Positions 54,554 to 63,358 of a stretch of 64,000 nt of DNA are shown piece by piece. Source of the DNA: Burkholderia vietnamiensis LMG 10929. GTDB taxonomy: Bacteria > Pseudomonadota > Gammaproteobacteria > Burkholderiales > Burkholderiaceae. Position numbers and translations under genes: made by a program. The DNA lies in NCBI RefSeq assembly GCF_000959445.1, contig NZ_CP009631.1:868001-932000 (forward strand). The letters run 5' to 3'. The notes beneath the pieces are model-generated. The model was not told the origin of the DNA. It ran no database searches and saw nothing but the letters and a program-made list of their open reading frames with translations. Every line of letters begins with the position of its first letter. Positions within the stretch are counted from its first letter, which is position 1.

Positions 54554-55954
54554 ATGACCGGTATCGACCCCGTTGCGGCCGCCTTGCTGACGAGCCGCAT
54601 CGACAGTCTGCTGACCACCGTGACGGCGCCCGCCGGCAGCGGCGCCGCGCAGGTCGGCACGCCGGGCGCCGGCGTGGCGTCGGCGGCGCCTGCGCTCGCG
54701 CAGCCGGCCGCGCCGCCCGCTTCGGCGCAGACCGCGCTGTCCGACGTCGCGCTGGTGCTCGATGCGATCTCGCGTTCGGGCGTCGTCGCGACGCCCGCGA
54801 TCGCCGGGCGCGCACCGCTGCTGGCCGATCCGACCGTGCTGCTGAATGCGCTGACTGCGTCGCCCGACGGCGCGCAGCCGGGTGCGGCCGCTGCGGCGGC
54901 GTCTGCGCCTGCTTCGTCCTCGCCTGCTTCGTCTTCTTCTCCTTCTTCTTCAACGCCATCGGCCGCGACCGCCGCGAACGCCGCCGCGGCCGTGCGCGAT
55001 ACGCCCGCCGCGCCGCCCACGGCGGCGCTGCGCGCGGCGCTCGCGCAGGCCGTGAGCGAAAGCGGCCTGTTCTACGAATCGCATCTCGCGCAGTGGCTTG
55101 CCGGCCAGCGTCCGCTCGCCGCGCTGATGCGCGAACCGCAGGCGCGGCTCGCGACGGTGCCGGTGCAGACGGCCGCCGACGCCGCGCAGCACGACGCACC
55201 CGACCCGCTCGACGAACTGCTCGCGCAGCGCGCGCCGCTGCCGGCTGCGCGCGCCGCCGTGTCGTCCGGTGCGTCGGCGGCGGGCAGCGCCGCGCCGCAT
55301 GCATCGATGCCGAACGCGTCGGCGGCCGCGCGCGGTGGTGCGCCGGGCGCGGCCGGCATGGCCGATCCGCTCGGCGAACTGCCCGACGCGCACTGGGCGA
55401 CGCCCGCGCGCGCCGCGCTGGCCGCCGCGTCGGCCGATCCGCAGGCGCAGCCGCAGTCGTCGGCGGCCGTGCATCCGGCGGCCGTCGCGATCGTGAGGCA
55501 GCAACTCGATGCCCTCGCGACCGACCAGTTCCGCTGGACCGGCGAAGCATGGCCGGGCGCGCGGCTCGACTGGACGATCGAGCCGGACGACCCGGGCGGC
55601 CGTGCGCCGCGCGGCGGTGACGGCGACGCGGGCGACGGCATCGCGTGGCGCACGCGGCTCACGTTGACGCTGCCGTCGCTCGGCACCGTCGATGCCGAAC
55701 TGGTGCTGAACGGCGCGCAACTGGTCGCGCGCCTGCGCGCGAATTCGGCCGGCGCGGGCCGGCTGACGCGCAACGAGGCCGCGCTGCGGCAGCGCTTCGA
55801 AGGCTCGGGGCTGCAGCTCGGCGGCCTGTCGATCCGCGCGGTCGGCGACGCGCCGGACGGCTTCGACGCGTTCGTCGCGCAGGCCGCCGCCGCCGCGTAT
55901 GCGCGGGGCGGCGCGGGCGGCACGCCGGACGTCGACGAAACGGTGCCGCGATGA
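54554..55954 (+). CDS. Second FliK-like hook-length control protein
   Basis: 466 aa. The first 170 residues are Ala/Ser/Pro-rich; then come FYESHLAQWLAGQRPLAALM and, at about 365-440, a Flg_hook-type domain (TLPSLGTVDAELVLNGAQLVARLRAN; LRQRFEGSGLQLGGLSIR). This resembles FliK rather than a chaperone. It is followed by an FlhB-tail gene in ATGA overlap, so the two may form a separate specificity-switch module. The canonical fliK is elsewhere in the window, at 46129-47541. Confidence 0.82.
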   Translation: MTGIDPVAAALLTSRIDSLLTTVTAPAGSGAAQVGTPGAGVASAAPALAQPAAPPASAQTALSDVALVLDAISRSGVVATPAIAGRAPLLADPTVLLNALTASPDGAQPGAAAAAASAPASSSPASSSSPSSSTPSAATAANAAAAVRDTPAAPPTAALRAALAQAVSESGLFYESHLAQWLAGQRPLAALMREPQARLATVPVQTAADAAQHDAPDPLDELLAQRAPLPAARAAVSSGASAAGSAAPHASMPNASAAARGGAPGAAGMADPLGELPDAHWATPARAALAAASADPQAQPQSSAAVHPAAVAIVRQQLDALATDQFRWTGEAWPGARLDWTIEPDDPGGRAPRGGDGDAGDGIAWRTRLTLTLPSLGTVDAELVLNGAQLVARLRANSAGAGRLTRNEAALRQRFEGSGLQLGGLSIRAVGDAPDGFDAFVAQAAAAAYARGGAGGTPDVDETVPR

Positions 55955-56274
55955 GCATGGGTTCCCGCAAGCGCGCGGCCGCGCTGGTCTACGATCCGAA
56001 GGGCGGGGACGCCGCGCCGCGCGTCGTCGCGAAGGGCTACGGGCTGGTCGCCGACATGATCGTCGAGCGCGCGCGCGATGCCGGCCTGTACGTGCATACC
56101 GCGCCGGAGATGGTGTCGCTGCTGATGCAGGTCGACCTCGACGACCGGATTCCGCCGCAGCTTTACCAGGCCGTCGCCGATCTGCTTGCCTGGCTGTACG
56201 CGCTCGATCGCGCCGAGCCGGAGCGTGAGCCGGACGGCGCCGCGCACTTTCCGCTGCCGGCACTGCGACGCTGA
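55951..56274 (+). CDS. fhlB: FlhB C-terminal-like protein (FhlB, EscU/YscU family)
   Basis: 107 aa corresponding to the cytoplasmic tail of FlhB downstream of the NPTH cleavage site. It begins near ALVYDPKGGDAAPRVVAKGYG, which aligns to the ALKYDxxxxxAPxVVAKG block of FlhB, and continues through RIPPQLYQAVADLLAWLYAL. The NPTH autocleavage motif and all membrane segments are absent. It overlaps the FliK-like gene as ATGA. FhlB proteins can partly replace the FlhB tail in enteric bacteria. Confidence 0.85.
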   Translation: MSMGSRKRAAALVYDPKGGDAAPRVVAKGYGLVADMIVERARDAGLYVHTAPEMVSLLMQVDLDDRIPPQLYQAVADLLAWLYALDRAEPEREPDGAAHFPLPALRR

Positions 56275-56475
56275 GCGTCGCGCGGGTTCGCTCGTTCGTT
56301 TCGTTGCTTGCCTGCGCTGTTGCGTCGGTGTCGGCTGGCGCGGGCTTTCTTCCCGTATCTCGCCGTAAATCTGCCCGATCAGCCGCCGATCGGTGGGCAT
56401 TCCCGTCTATTCGCTCCTCGTTCCGCGCGCGCCGTGCGATGCAGACGGATTGAGCTGCATCCCGCTTTATGTAAT

Positions 56476-56494
56476 GATATCCATTCTCATTATC
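56476..56494 (+). promoter_or_regulatory. Fur box upstream of the PepSY gene
   Basis: GATATCCATTCTCATTATC matches the 19-base Fur consensus GATAATGATAATCATTATC at 14 positions and lies in an AT-rich spot 68 bases before the gene. It would repress the gene in iron-rich conditions. Confidence 0.75.
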
Positions 56495-56561
56495 ATATTG
56501 ACCGGGCGGCGCACGTTCCACGTGGCGCCGCTCGTCGTGTCGAACGAATGGAAGCTATTGC

Positions 56562-57299
56562 GTGAACGCGCCTGAAACGATCGCCCCGCCGCGGGCCGAC
56601 CACCAGCCCGCCGCGGGCGTCACCGTGCTGCGACCGGCCGTGCGTCCGGCGAGCGACGCCGAGCTGGCGGCGCGCCGCCGCCGTTCGCGCCGCGCGACCT
56701 TCATCAAGTGGCTGCGCAAGGTGCACGGCTGGGTCGGACTGTGGGGCGCGGTGCTCGGCCTGCTGTTCGGCGTGACGGGCGTGCTGCTCAACCATCGCGC
56801 GGCGCCGTTGAAGATTTCCACCGGCGAGCCGCAGGTCGAGCAGCTGCAGCTCGCGCTGCCGGATCCGGCGCCGCGCTCGCCCGCGGCGATGACCCGCTGG
56901 CTGCAGCAGGAACTGCACTTCGAAGGCCGGCCGGGCCGTGTACGCAAGGAGCCGGCGCAGGCGGTCGCGTGGGGCGACCGGCGCGTGATGCAGCCGGAGC
57001 ACTGGCAGATCGGCGTGTTCGGACCGCACCAGAACGTGCAGGCCGACTACTGGGTCGGCAACGGCTACGTGTCGGTGAAGCGCACCGCCAATACGTTCGC
57101 CGGCACGTTGAGCAGCCTGCATCGCGGCGTCGGCATGGGCATCGGCTGGGTGTTGCTGATGGATACGATCGCGGGGTCGCTGATCCTGTTGTCGCTGACG
57201 GGCGTGTTGCTGTGGACCGAGCTGAACAAGCGTCGCACGGTCGGCGTCGTGCTGGTGGCCGGCTCGGTTGCCGCGGCGCTTGCCGCGGGATTCGCGTAA
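56562..57299 (+). CDS. PepSY-associated transmembrane protein
   Basis: 245-aa inner-membrane protein with a basic N-terminus, a first membrane helix (about 58-78, GWVGLWGAVLGLLFGVTGVLLNH), a periplasmic PepSY-like region, and two more helices near the C-terminus. The conserved KVHGWVGLWG start of the helix and the LHRGVGMGIGW motif belong to the PepSY-TM family, often found with siderophore uptake or iron reductases. The start is GTG 56562. Fur box upstream suggests an iron-limitation role. Ferric-reductase activity is an inference. Confidence 0.85.
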   Translation: MNAPETIAPPRADHQPAAGVTVLRPAVRPASDAELAARRRRSRRATFIKWLRKVHGWVGLWGAVLGLLFGVTGVLLNHRAAPLKISTGEPQVEQLQLALPDPAPRSPAAMTRWLQQELHFEGRPGRVRKEPAQAVAWGDRRVMQPEHWQIGVFGPHQNVQADYWVGNGYVSVKRTANTFAGTLSSLHRGVGMGIGWVLLMDTIAGSLILLSLTGVLLWTELNKRRTVGVVLVAGSVAAALAAGFA

Positions 57300-57357
57300 G
57301 GCGACCGGATCGACGCTGCGGCGACCCCGCACACACCGCTCATCGCGCCCGCCAGCG

Positions 57358-58383
57358 TCACGACCCGCAGGTCGCGCCGCTGCTCGCCGCGAGTTCGCGC
57401 GCGGCCTTCGCGCCTTCCACCTGCAGGATCGTCGGCAGCGACACGTTGTTCTTCGCGGCCGTCACCTCGGCGAGGATCGAGATCGCAATTTCCGGCGGCG
57501 TGCGGCTGCCGATGTAGATGCCGGCCGGCCCGTGCAGCCGCGCCAGCTCGGCCTCGCTCAGATCGAATTCGCGCAGCCGCTCGCGCCGCGCCGCATTGTT
57601 GCGGCGCGAGCCGAGCGCGCCTACGTAGAACGCGGGCGTCTTCAGCGCCTCCATCAGCGCGAGATCGTCTAGCTTCGGGTCGTGCGTGAGCGCGATCACG
57701 GCGGAGCGCGCGTCGAGCTTCATGTCGAGCACCGTGTCGTCTGGCATCGTCCGCACGACCCGCGTGCCCGGCACGTCCCATCCATCCGTGTATTCGTCGC
57801 GCGGATCGCACACCGTCACCTGATAGTCGAGCCCCGCCGCGATCTGGCACAGGTAGCGCGACAACTGCCCCGCGCCGATCACGAGGATCCGGTAGCGCGG
57901 CCCGTGGATCGTCACGAGCCGTTCGCCGTCGAACGCGAGCGCGTCGGCGGCCTGTGCCGGCGACAGCGACGCGTGGCCGGTCGCGAGCGTCATCGTGCGC
58001 GTGACGAGGCGGCCGGCCTCGACCTGTGCGCACAGCTCGGCGATCCCGCTGTCGCGCGTGAGCGGCTCGAGCACCAGCTGGATCGTGCCGCCGCACGGCA
58101 AGCCGAAGCGATGCGCTTCTTCGGCGGTGACGCCGTACTTCACCGCCTCCGGCCGCGCGTCGGCCGCGATGCCCGCGGCATGAACGCGCGCGATCAGATC
58201 GTCCTCGATGCATCCGCCGGACACCGAGCCGACCACCAGCCCGTCTTCGCGCACCGCGAGCATCGCCCCCTCGGGGCGGGGCGACGAGCCCCAGGTCTTC
58301 ACGACCGTCACGAGCAGCACGCGGCGCCCGTCGGCGAGCCAGCGCGCGCTGGATTTCAGTACATCGAGATCGACGCTGTCCAT
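57358..58383 (-). CDS. XdhC-family protein
   Basis: 341-aa protein of the XdhC/CoxI type, which binds molybdenum cofactor and helps mature xanthine dehydrogenase and related enzymes. The N-terminal XdhC_CoxI domain has VVKTWGSSPRPEGAMLAV and GSVSGGCIEDDLIA. The C-terminal Rossmann domain has ILVIGAGQLSRYL and the end motif GIYIGSRTPPEIAISILAEV. No molybdoenzyme gene is adjacent, so the client lies elsewhere. Convergent with the PepSY gene. Confidence 0.88.
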   Translation of the reverse strand: MDSVDLDVLKSSARWLADGRRVLLVTVVKTWGSSPRPEGAMLAVREDGLVVGSVSGGCIEDDLIARVHAAGIAADARPEAVKYGVTAEEAHRFGLPCGGTIQLVLEPLTRDSGIAELCAQVEAGRLVTRTMTLATGHASLSPAQAADALAFDGERLVTIHGPRYRILVIGAGQLSRYLCQIAAGLDYQVTVCDPRDEYTDGWDVPGTRVVRTMPDDTVLDMKLDARSAVIALTHDPKLDDLALMEALKTPAFYVGALGSRRNNAARRERLREFDLSEAELARLHGPAGIYIGSRTPPEIAISILAEVTAAKNNVSLPTILQVEGAKAARELAASSGATCGS

Positions 58384-58702
58384 GATGTTTTCCCGTTGCC
58401 GGACGGTCTGCGGCTCCCGACCGTCGTTCGATGGCGGGATTATGAACCGCACCGCGCGCGCGTGCTGCCAGCGTGCGCGTGTGGGGCGCAAATGGCGAGG
58501 ATCGGGCAAGAGATCGGGACGATCAGGCAGCGCCCGTGCGCGGCAATGGCGCGGCGGGGTTGTGGCGGAGGAGGAAGGCGGAGGCGGAGGCGCTGCGCGC
58601 CGCACGGGGCCGGGCGGCCCGGTGCGACGTTGCAGCCGCACGCGCTGCGTGGGTGCGCGGCTGCATCTGCCATTTCACGTGCGAACGCACGTGCGCGTGG
58701 CG
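58384..58702. other. Intergenic region between the APC permease and XdhC genes
   Basis: 319 bases without a supported gene. It contains only the region between the stop of the permease gene and the start of the XdhC gene, both read leftwards, so an XdhC promoter is expected; none could be recognised. Short open frames on both strands are Arg/Ala/Gly-rich and lack starts with ribosome sites. Confidence 0.6.
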
Positions 58703-60109
58703 TCAGTGCGCGTCGTGCTGTCCGCGCGCCAGCTTCGAGTGGTGGCGCGAGTACAGGAAGTAGATCACGAGGCCGATCACGAGCCAGATGCCGAACGCGG
58801 CCCACGTGATGGGCTGCAGGTTCAGCATCAGGAACAGGCACGCGCCGACCGCGAGGATCGGCACCACCGGCACGCCGGGGCAGCGGAACGCGCGCGGCAG
58901 CTCGGGGTGCGTGCGGCGCAGCACCAGCACCGCGATCGACACCATCGAGAACGCCGCGAGCGTGCCGATGTTGATCAGCTCGGCGAGCACGTTCAGCGGC
59001 ACGAGCGCCGCGATCAGCCCGAAGAACAGGCCGACCAGCCAGGTCGTCAGGAACGGCGTCGCGTAGCGCGGATGCACGTGCGACAGCATCGCCGGCAGCA
59101 GCCCGTCGCGCGACATCGCGAAGATGATCCGCGTCTGGCCGTAGCTCATCACGAGGATCACGGTCAGCATGCCGAGCACCGCGCCGAGGTCGATGAAGCC
59201 GGCCACCCACTTCTCGCCGGCGATCTGCAGCGCATACGAGATCGGGTGCGACACGTTCGCGTACTGCGCCGACGGCACGATGCCGGTCGCGACGGCCGCG
59301 ACCGTCACGTACAGCACCGCGCACACGGCCAGCGACGCGATGATGCCGATCGGCAGGTCGCGCTTCGGATTCTTCACTTCCTCGGCCGCCGACGACACCG
59401 CGTCGAAGCCGATGAACGCGAAGAACATCACGGCCGCCGCGCCGAACACGCCGTTCCAGCCGTGCGGCATGAACGGCTTCCAGTTCGCGGGCGTCACGTG
59501 GAACAGGCCGACGGCGATCACGAGCAGCACCACCGACACCTTGATGAACACCATGACGTTGTTGATGCGGGTCGATTCGCGGATGCCGATCGACAGCAGC
59601 GTCGTGATCACCAGCATCACCAGGAACGCGGGCAGGTTGAACCACGTGACGGTGCCGGGGATCGCGCCTGGCGCGGCGGTCAGCACGGTCGGCAGCGACA
59701 GCCCGAAGCCCTGCAGCAGCGACTGCAGGTAGCCCGACCAGCCGACCGACACGGCCGATGCCGCGAGGCCGTATTCGAGCATCAGGTCCCAGCCGATGAT
59801 CCACGCGACCAGCTCGCCGAGCGTCGCGTACGAATAGGTGTAGATCGAGCCGGCGACCGGAATGGTCGACGCGAACTCGGCATACGACAGCGCCGCGAGG
59901 CCGCACGCGATCGCGGCGATCACGAACGACAGCATCAGCGCGGGGCCGGCCTGCACGGCGCCGGTGCCGGTCAGCACGAAGATGCCGGTGCCGATGATCG
60001 CGCCGATGCCGAGGAAGGTGAGATCGATGGCGCCGAGCGCTTTCTTGAGCCCGGCGGCGTGTGCGCCGGCGATCATGCGATCGACGTTTTTCTTGCGGAA
60101 GAGGGACAT
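58703..60109 (-). CDS. APC-superfamily amino acid permease
   Basis: 468-aa inner-membrane transporter with about 12-13 membrane segments. The TM1 motif GIGAIIGTGIFVLTG is characteristic of amino acid/polyamine permeases; the rest resembles the cationic amino acid (YfnA-like) branch (AALSYAEFASTIPVAGSIYTYSYATLGELVAWIIGW). Substrate cannot be assigned. It is a single gene with a 293-base spacer from the response regulator gene upstream. Confidence 0.9.
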   Translation of the reverse strand: MSLFRKKNVDRMIAGAHAAGLKKALGAIDLTFLGIGAIIGTGIFVLTGTGAVQAGPALMLSFVIAAIACGLAALSYAEFASTIPVAGSIYTYSYATLGELVAWIIGWDLMLEYGLAASAVSVGWSGYLQSLLQGFGLSLPTVLTAAPGAIPGTVTWFNLPAFLVMLVITTLLSIGIRESTRINNVMVFIKVSVVLLVIAVGLFHVTPANWKPFMPHGWNGVFGAAAVMFFAFIGFDAVSSAAEEVKNPKRDLPIGIIASLAVCAVLYVTVAAVATGIVPSAQYANVSHPISYALQIAGEKWVAGFIDLGAVLGMLTVILVMSYGQTRIIFAMSRDGLLPAMLSHVHPRYATPFLTTWLVGLFFGLIAALVPLNVLAELINIGTLAAFSMVSIAVLVLRRTHPELPRAFRCPGVPVVPILAVGACLFLMLNLQPITWAAFGIWLVIGLVIYFLYSRHHSKLARGQHDAH

Positions 60110-60402
60110 TGCGGGGTAGGTCTCCAGCGCGCGCGAACACGGCCGCGCCGACTGAGTGAAAAACCCGGAATTTTAGCCGATTTGGCGCAGAAGACCCGTT
60201 GCGGCGCAGCGGCGCGCTGCGAAATCGTCCGATAAAACAAGCGCTTGCGCGCTGCGCGGGCGGGGCGTCGCCGGTGCGGGGGAGGCCGCGGCGCGGGTCG
60301 AACCCGCGCCGAACGGGTGAAGCGGGTGAAACGTGCGGCGAGCATGAGATCCCGCCGAACGAAGCGAAGCGCCCGATGAAGCGCCCGCCAAGCGGCAGTC
60401 GC

Positions 60403-61059
60403 TCAGCCGCCCGACGCGGGCGCCATGTCGACGAGCCGGTTGCTCATCACGTAGAACGTCAGCTCCGCGTTGTTCGACAGCCGCATCTTCTCGAGCAGCC
60501 GCGAGCGGTACACGCTCACCGTCTTCACCGACAGCGACAGCGTGTTCGCGATGTCGGTGAGGCGCTTGCCCGACGCGAGCATGCAGAGCGTCTGGTATTC
60601 GCGGTCGGACAGCTTCTCGTGCGGCAGCGGCTCGTTCTCGAACGACACGTATTCGGCGAGCGCCTCGGCCATCGCCGGGCTCACGTACTTGCGGCCGGCG
60701 GCGACCTGCTGGATCGCGCCGATCATCTGCGCGGCGTTCACCGTCTTCGACAGATAGCCGGCCGCGCCGGCTTTGAGCGCGCGCACCGCGTACTGATCCT
60801 CGCGGTACATCGAGAACATCAGCACGGGCGCGTTCGGCAGCTTGCGCTTGATGCGCTTGAGCACCTCGATGCCGTTCGTATCGGGCAACGAAATGTCGAG
60901 CAGGATCACGTCGAAGGTCTGGCGGTCGACGGCGGCCATCGCGTCGCTGCCGGTCTCGGCTTCGGTGACCTCGCGCGCGATGCCGCGATCGATCAGCAGG
61001 TGGCGGATCCCTTGCCGGACGATCGCATGATCGTCGACGAGCAGGATGTTCAAGCTCAT
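60403..61059 (-). CDS. NarL/FixJ-family response regulator
   Basis: 218-aa regulator: receiver domain with D9/D10 and phosphoacceptor D55 (VILLDISLPD), switch Ser in LMFSMYR and K in YLSKTV, then a LuxR-type helix-turn-helix (LSDREYQTLCMLASGKRLTDIANTLSLSVKTVSVYRSRLLEKM). It follows its partner kinase gene by seven bases. No specific signal or regulon is evident. Confidence 0.92.
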   Translation of the reverse strand: MSLNILLVDDHAIVRQGIRHLLIDRGIAREVTEAETGSDAMAAVDRQTFDVILLDISLPDTNGIEVLKRIKRKLPNAPVLMFSMYREDQYAVRALKAGAAGYLSKTVNAAQMIGAIQQVAAGRKYVSPAMAEALAEYVSFENEPLPHEKLSDREYQTLCMLASGKRLTDIANTLSLSVKTVSVYRSRLLEKMRLSNNAELTFYVMSNRLVDMAPASGG

Positions 61060-61066
61060 GTCGACC

Positions 61067-61882
61067 TCACGAACGCGACGCGCGGCGCGCGACGGCGGGC
61101 ACCGCGAACAGCGAATCCCATGCGAAGCGCGCGACCACGCGCGTGCCGCGGCCCGACGCCGGCTTGCCGGCGTCGAAGCTGCCGCCGAACGCTTCGCAGC
61201 GCGCGCGCATGCCGGCGAGGCCGTAGCCGACGCGCCGGCCTCGCGCGAAACCGCGACCGTCGTCGCTGACGATCAGGGCCAGATGGGTAGCGTCGGTGTC
61301 GATGCGCACGTCGGCGGACGTCGCGCGTGCATGCTTGGCGACGTTCGACAGCGCTTCCTGCGCGACGCGAAAGATCGCCAGCGCGCTCGCGCCCCCGAGC
61401 TGGGTGAGGCGGCCGTCGGCCGCGCACACGAAGCTGGTGCGCAGCCCGGTGCGGGCCGCATGGCTGTCGACCCACGTCGACAGCGCGCCGACCACGCCGC
61501 CATCGAGCGGCGGCGTGTCGCGTTCGTCGATCAGCCGGCGATTCGCGTCGGTCGCGGCGTCGAGCGCGCGCTGTGCGAGTTCGACCGCGCGCACGCAGCC
61601 TTCCGGCGCATCGGCCGGCAGCCAGGTCAGAACGTTGGCGAGCGCGAAACGCGCGGCGGTGAGTTCGGCGCCGAGCCCGTCGTGCAGCTCGCCGGCCAGA
61701 TAGCGGCGGGCGGCTTCGTCGGCGGCCATCAATTGCGTGGACAGCGCCGCGATCCGTGCAGCGGATGCGTCGCGTTCGGGGAGAGTGTCAATCATCGGAT
61801 CGGCAGCGGCGCCGCGGGGCGCGAACGGCTGCGACTGGAACGGGGCGTGAGCGCCGGAGGGCGCATTGAGCAACGTATCCAT
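61067..61882 (-). CDS. Cytoplasmic NarX/DegS-type histidine kinase
   Basis: 271-aa HisKA_3 sensor kinase with no membrane segment. The phosphoacceptor is H67 in AGELHDGLGAELTAARFAL, and the ATPase core shows FRVAQEALSNVAKHA and DDGRGF plus GYGLAGMRARC. I start it at ATG 61882, which has an AGGGAGA ribosome site; a longer frame to 61975 exists without one and adds 31 unlikely residues. A soluble kinase of this kind senses an intracellular cue or is fed by another protein. Partner of the adjacent response regulator. Confidence 0.85.
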   Translation of the reverse strand: MDTLLNAPSGAHAPFQSQPFAPRGAAADPMIDTLPERDASAARIAALSTQLMAADEAARRYLAGELHDGLGAELTAARFALANVLTWLPADAPEGCVRAVELAQRALDAATDANRRLIDERDTPPLDGGVVGALSTWVDSHAARTGLRTSFVCAADGRLTQLGGASALAIFRVAQEALSNVAKHARATSADVRIDTDATHLALIVSDDGRGFARGRRVGYGLAGMRARCEAFGGSFDAGKPASGRGTRVVARFAWDSLFAVPAVARRASRS

Positions 61883-61982
61883 GATTCTCCCTGCTGTCAG
61901 AAGCGGTTCAGACACCGGCTGGCTGAGTGGCCCGATTGCCGTTTCCATGACGGTCGCCGCCAGAGAATCGCCCATCGCCGAA

Positions 61983-62220
61983 GTAACAAAAGTTACAACT
62001 CGTAACGTTTTTGTCCGACCCTTTCATGACCCTCCGAACAGCAACCGCTCGGGCCGCATCATATCTCAAAATTTTCGAAAAATTCATGACAGGCGGACAT
62101 TTAAGGGTAAATGTGCACAATCGGCTTGAAGGTGTTGTAGGAAAAACACCGACGGGAAAATACCGGTTCCACCCGTATCGAAATGTAACTATTTCGGGAT
62201 GAATAGTCTCAGTTTGTTAC
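61983..62220. promoter_or_regulatory. Cluster of GTAAC/GTTAC elements upstream of the histidine kinase gene
   Basis: GTAAC 61983-61987, GTTAC 61992-61996, GTAAC 62002-62006, GTAAC 62185-62189 and GTTAC 62216-62220 lie in an AT-rich spacer. The first three are spaced 9-10 bases apart, suggesting sites on one helix face. They may be operators, perhaps for the adjacent response regulator. The whole kinase-to-fpr spacer (61883-62298) has no other gene. Confidence 0.45.
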
Positions 62221-62239
62221 GAATTCGCCAAGTGGGGAC

Positions 62240-62267
62240 AAAAAAAAACCGGAGCCAAAGCTCCGGT
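62240..62267 (-). terminator. Intrinsic terminator of fpr
   Basis: Eight-base stem ACCGGAGC/GCTCCGGT (62248-62255 with 62260-62267) followed on the minus strand by nine T residues. It lies 31 bases after the fpr stop. Confidence 0.92.
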
Positions 62268-62298
62268 TTGTTGACCGCGGACAATTTCCGGGGACCGA

Positions 62299-63069
62299 TC
62301 AGTCCACGAAGGCGCGCTCGATCACGTAGTGTCCGGGCGCGCTGTTCTTGCCCTCGACCAGGCCGGCCTGCTTCAGCAGGTCGGTGGTGTCCTTCAGCAT
62401 CGCGGTGCTGCCGCACAGCATCACGCGGTCGTGTTCCGGCGAGAACGGCGCCACGCCGAGATCGGTGAACAGCTTGCCGGTCGCGATCAGATCGGTGATC
62501 CGGCCTTCGTTGTCGAACGCTTCGCGGGTGACCGTCGGGTAGTAGACGAGCTTTTCCTTGATGATGTCGCCCAGGTACTCGTGGCCCGGCAGGTCGTGCT
62601 TGATGTAGTCCATGTACGCCAGCTCGCCCTTCAGGCGGCAGGTGTGCGTCAGGATGACCTTGTCGAAGCGTTCGTAGATGTCCGGATCGCGAATGATCGA
62701 CATGAACGGCGCGAGGCCCGTGCCCGTCGACAGCATCCACAGCGTCTTGCCCGGCAGCAGGTTGTCGGCGACCAGCGTGCCGGTCGGCTTCTTGCCGATC
62801 AGCACCGTGTCGCCCACCTTCAGATGCTGCAGGCGCGACGTCAGCGGGCCGTCCTGGACCTTGATGCTGAAGAACTCGAGGTGATCCTCGTAGTTCGGGC
62901 TGACGATCGAGTAAGCGCGCGCGAGCGGCTTGCCGTCGACCTCGAGGCCGACCATCGTGAATTCGCCGTTGTTGAAGCGCAGGCTCGGTTCGCGGCTGCA
63001 GGTGAAGCTGAAAAGCGTGTCGGTCCAGTGGTGGACGGATTGGACGGTGGCGGTGTCGTATTTGCTCAT
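62299..63069 (-). CDS. fpr: Ferredoxin-NADP reductase
   Basis: 256-aa FAD flavoenzyme exchanging electrons between NADPH and ferredoxin or flavodoxin. The FAD-binding motif is ARAYSIVSPNY, and the NADP part shows LLPGKTLWMLSTGTGLAPFMSI and MLCGSTAMLKDT. The C-terminus ends YVIERAFVD, the aromatic-poor ending of bacterial subclass I FPR. Relatives are induced by oxidative stress or by a regulator encoded nearby; no such site is clear here. Single gene, strong terminator. Confidence 0.93.
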   Translation of the reverse strand: MSKYDTATVQSVHHWTDTLFSFTCSREPSLRFNNGEFTMVGLEVDGKPLARAYSIVSPNYEDHLEFFSIKVQDGPLTSRLQHLKVGDTVLIGKKPTGTLVADNLLPGKTLWMLSTGTGLAPFMSIIRDPDIYERFDKVILTHTCRLKGELAYMDYIKHDLPGHEYLGDIIKEKLVYYPTVTREAFDNEGRITDLIATGKLFTDLGVAPFSPEHDRVMLCGSTAMLKDTTDLLKQAGLVEGKNSAPGHYVIERAFVD

Positions 63070-63358
63070 GGCTTTGAAAGCGGACGCGCGTCGCTAACGC
63101 GTGTAACGAGCCCAAAAACGGGCAAAAAAACCGAGTGCAGCGGCCCGATCGCGGATCGGCCGGCCGGCGCGTCGGACACGCGCCTTCTCGATGACAGACG
63201 TTTGAGTAACTCGGTATTTTACCCTGCTTGGGGCAGATGCGGGCTTGACCCGCGCGGCTGCGCGGATTTGGCGCAACGAATCATTTCATCCGGCTTGCGC
63301 CGGGCGGCCCCGCGCGCGGCGCTGCGCGCGGGCGCGCGCGTCACCGCGGTTACCGCCG

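Noticed and set aside
61883..61975. Longer start for the histidine kinase
   Set aside because: ATG 61882 has a strong AGGGAGA site; the longer version has no ribosome site and adds a non-domain stretch.
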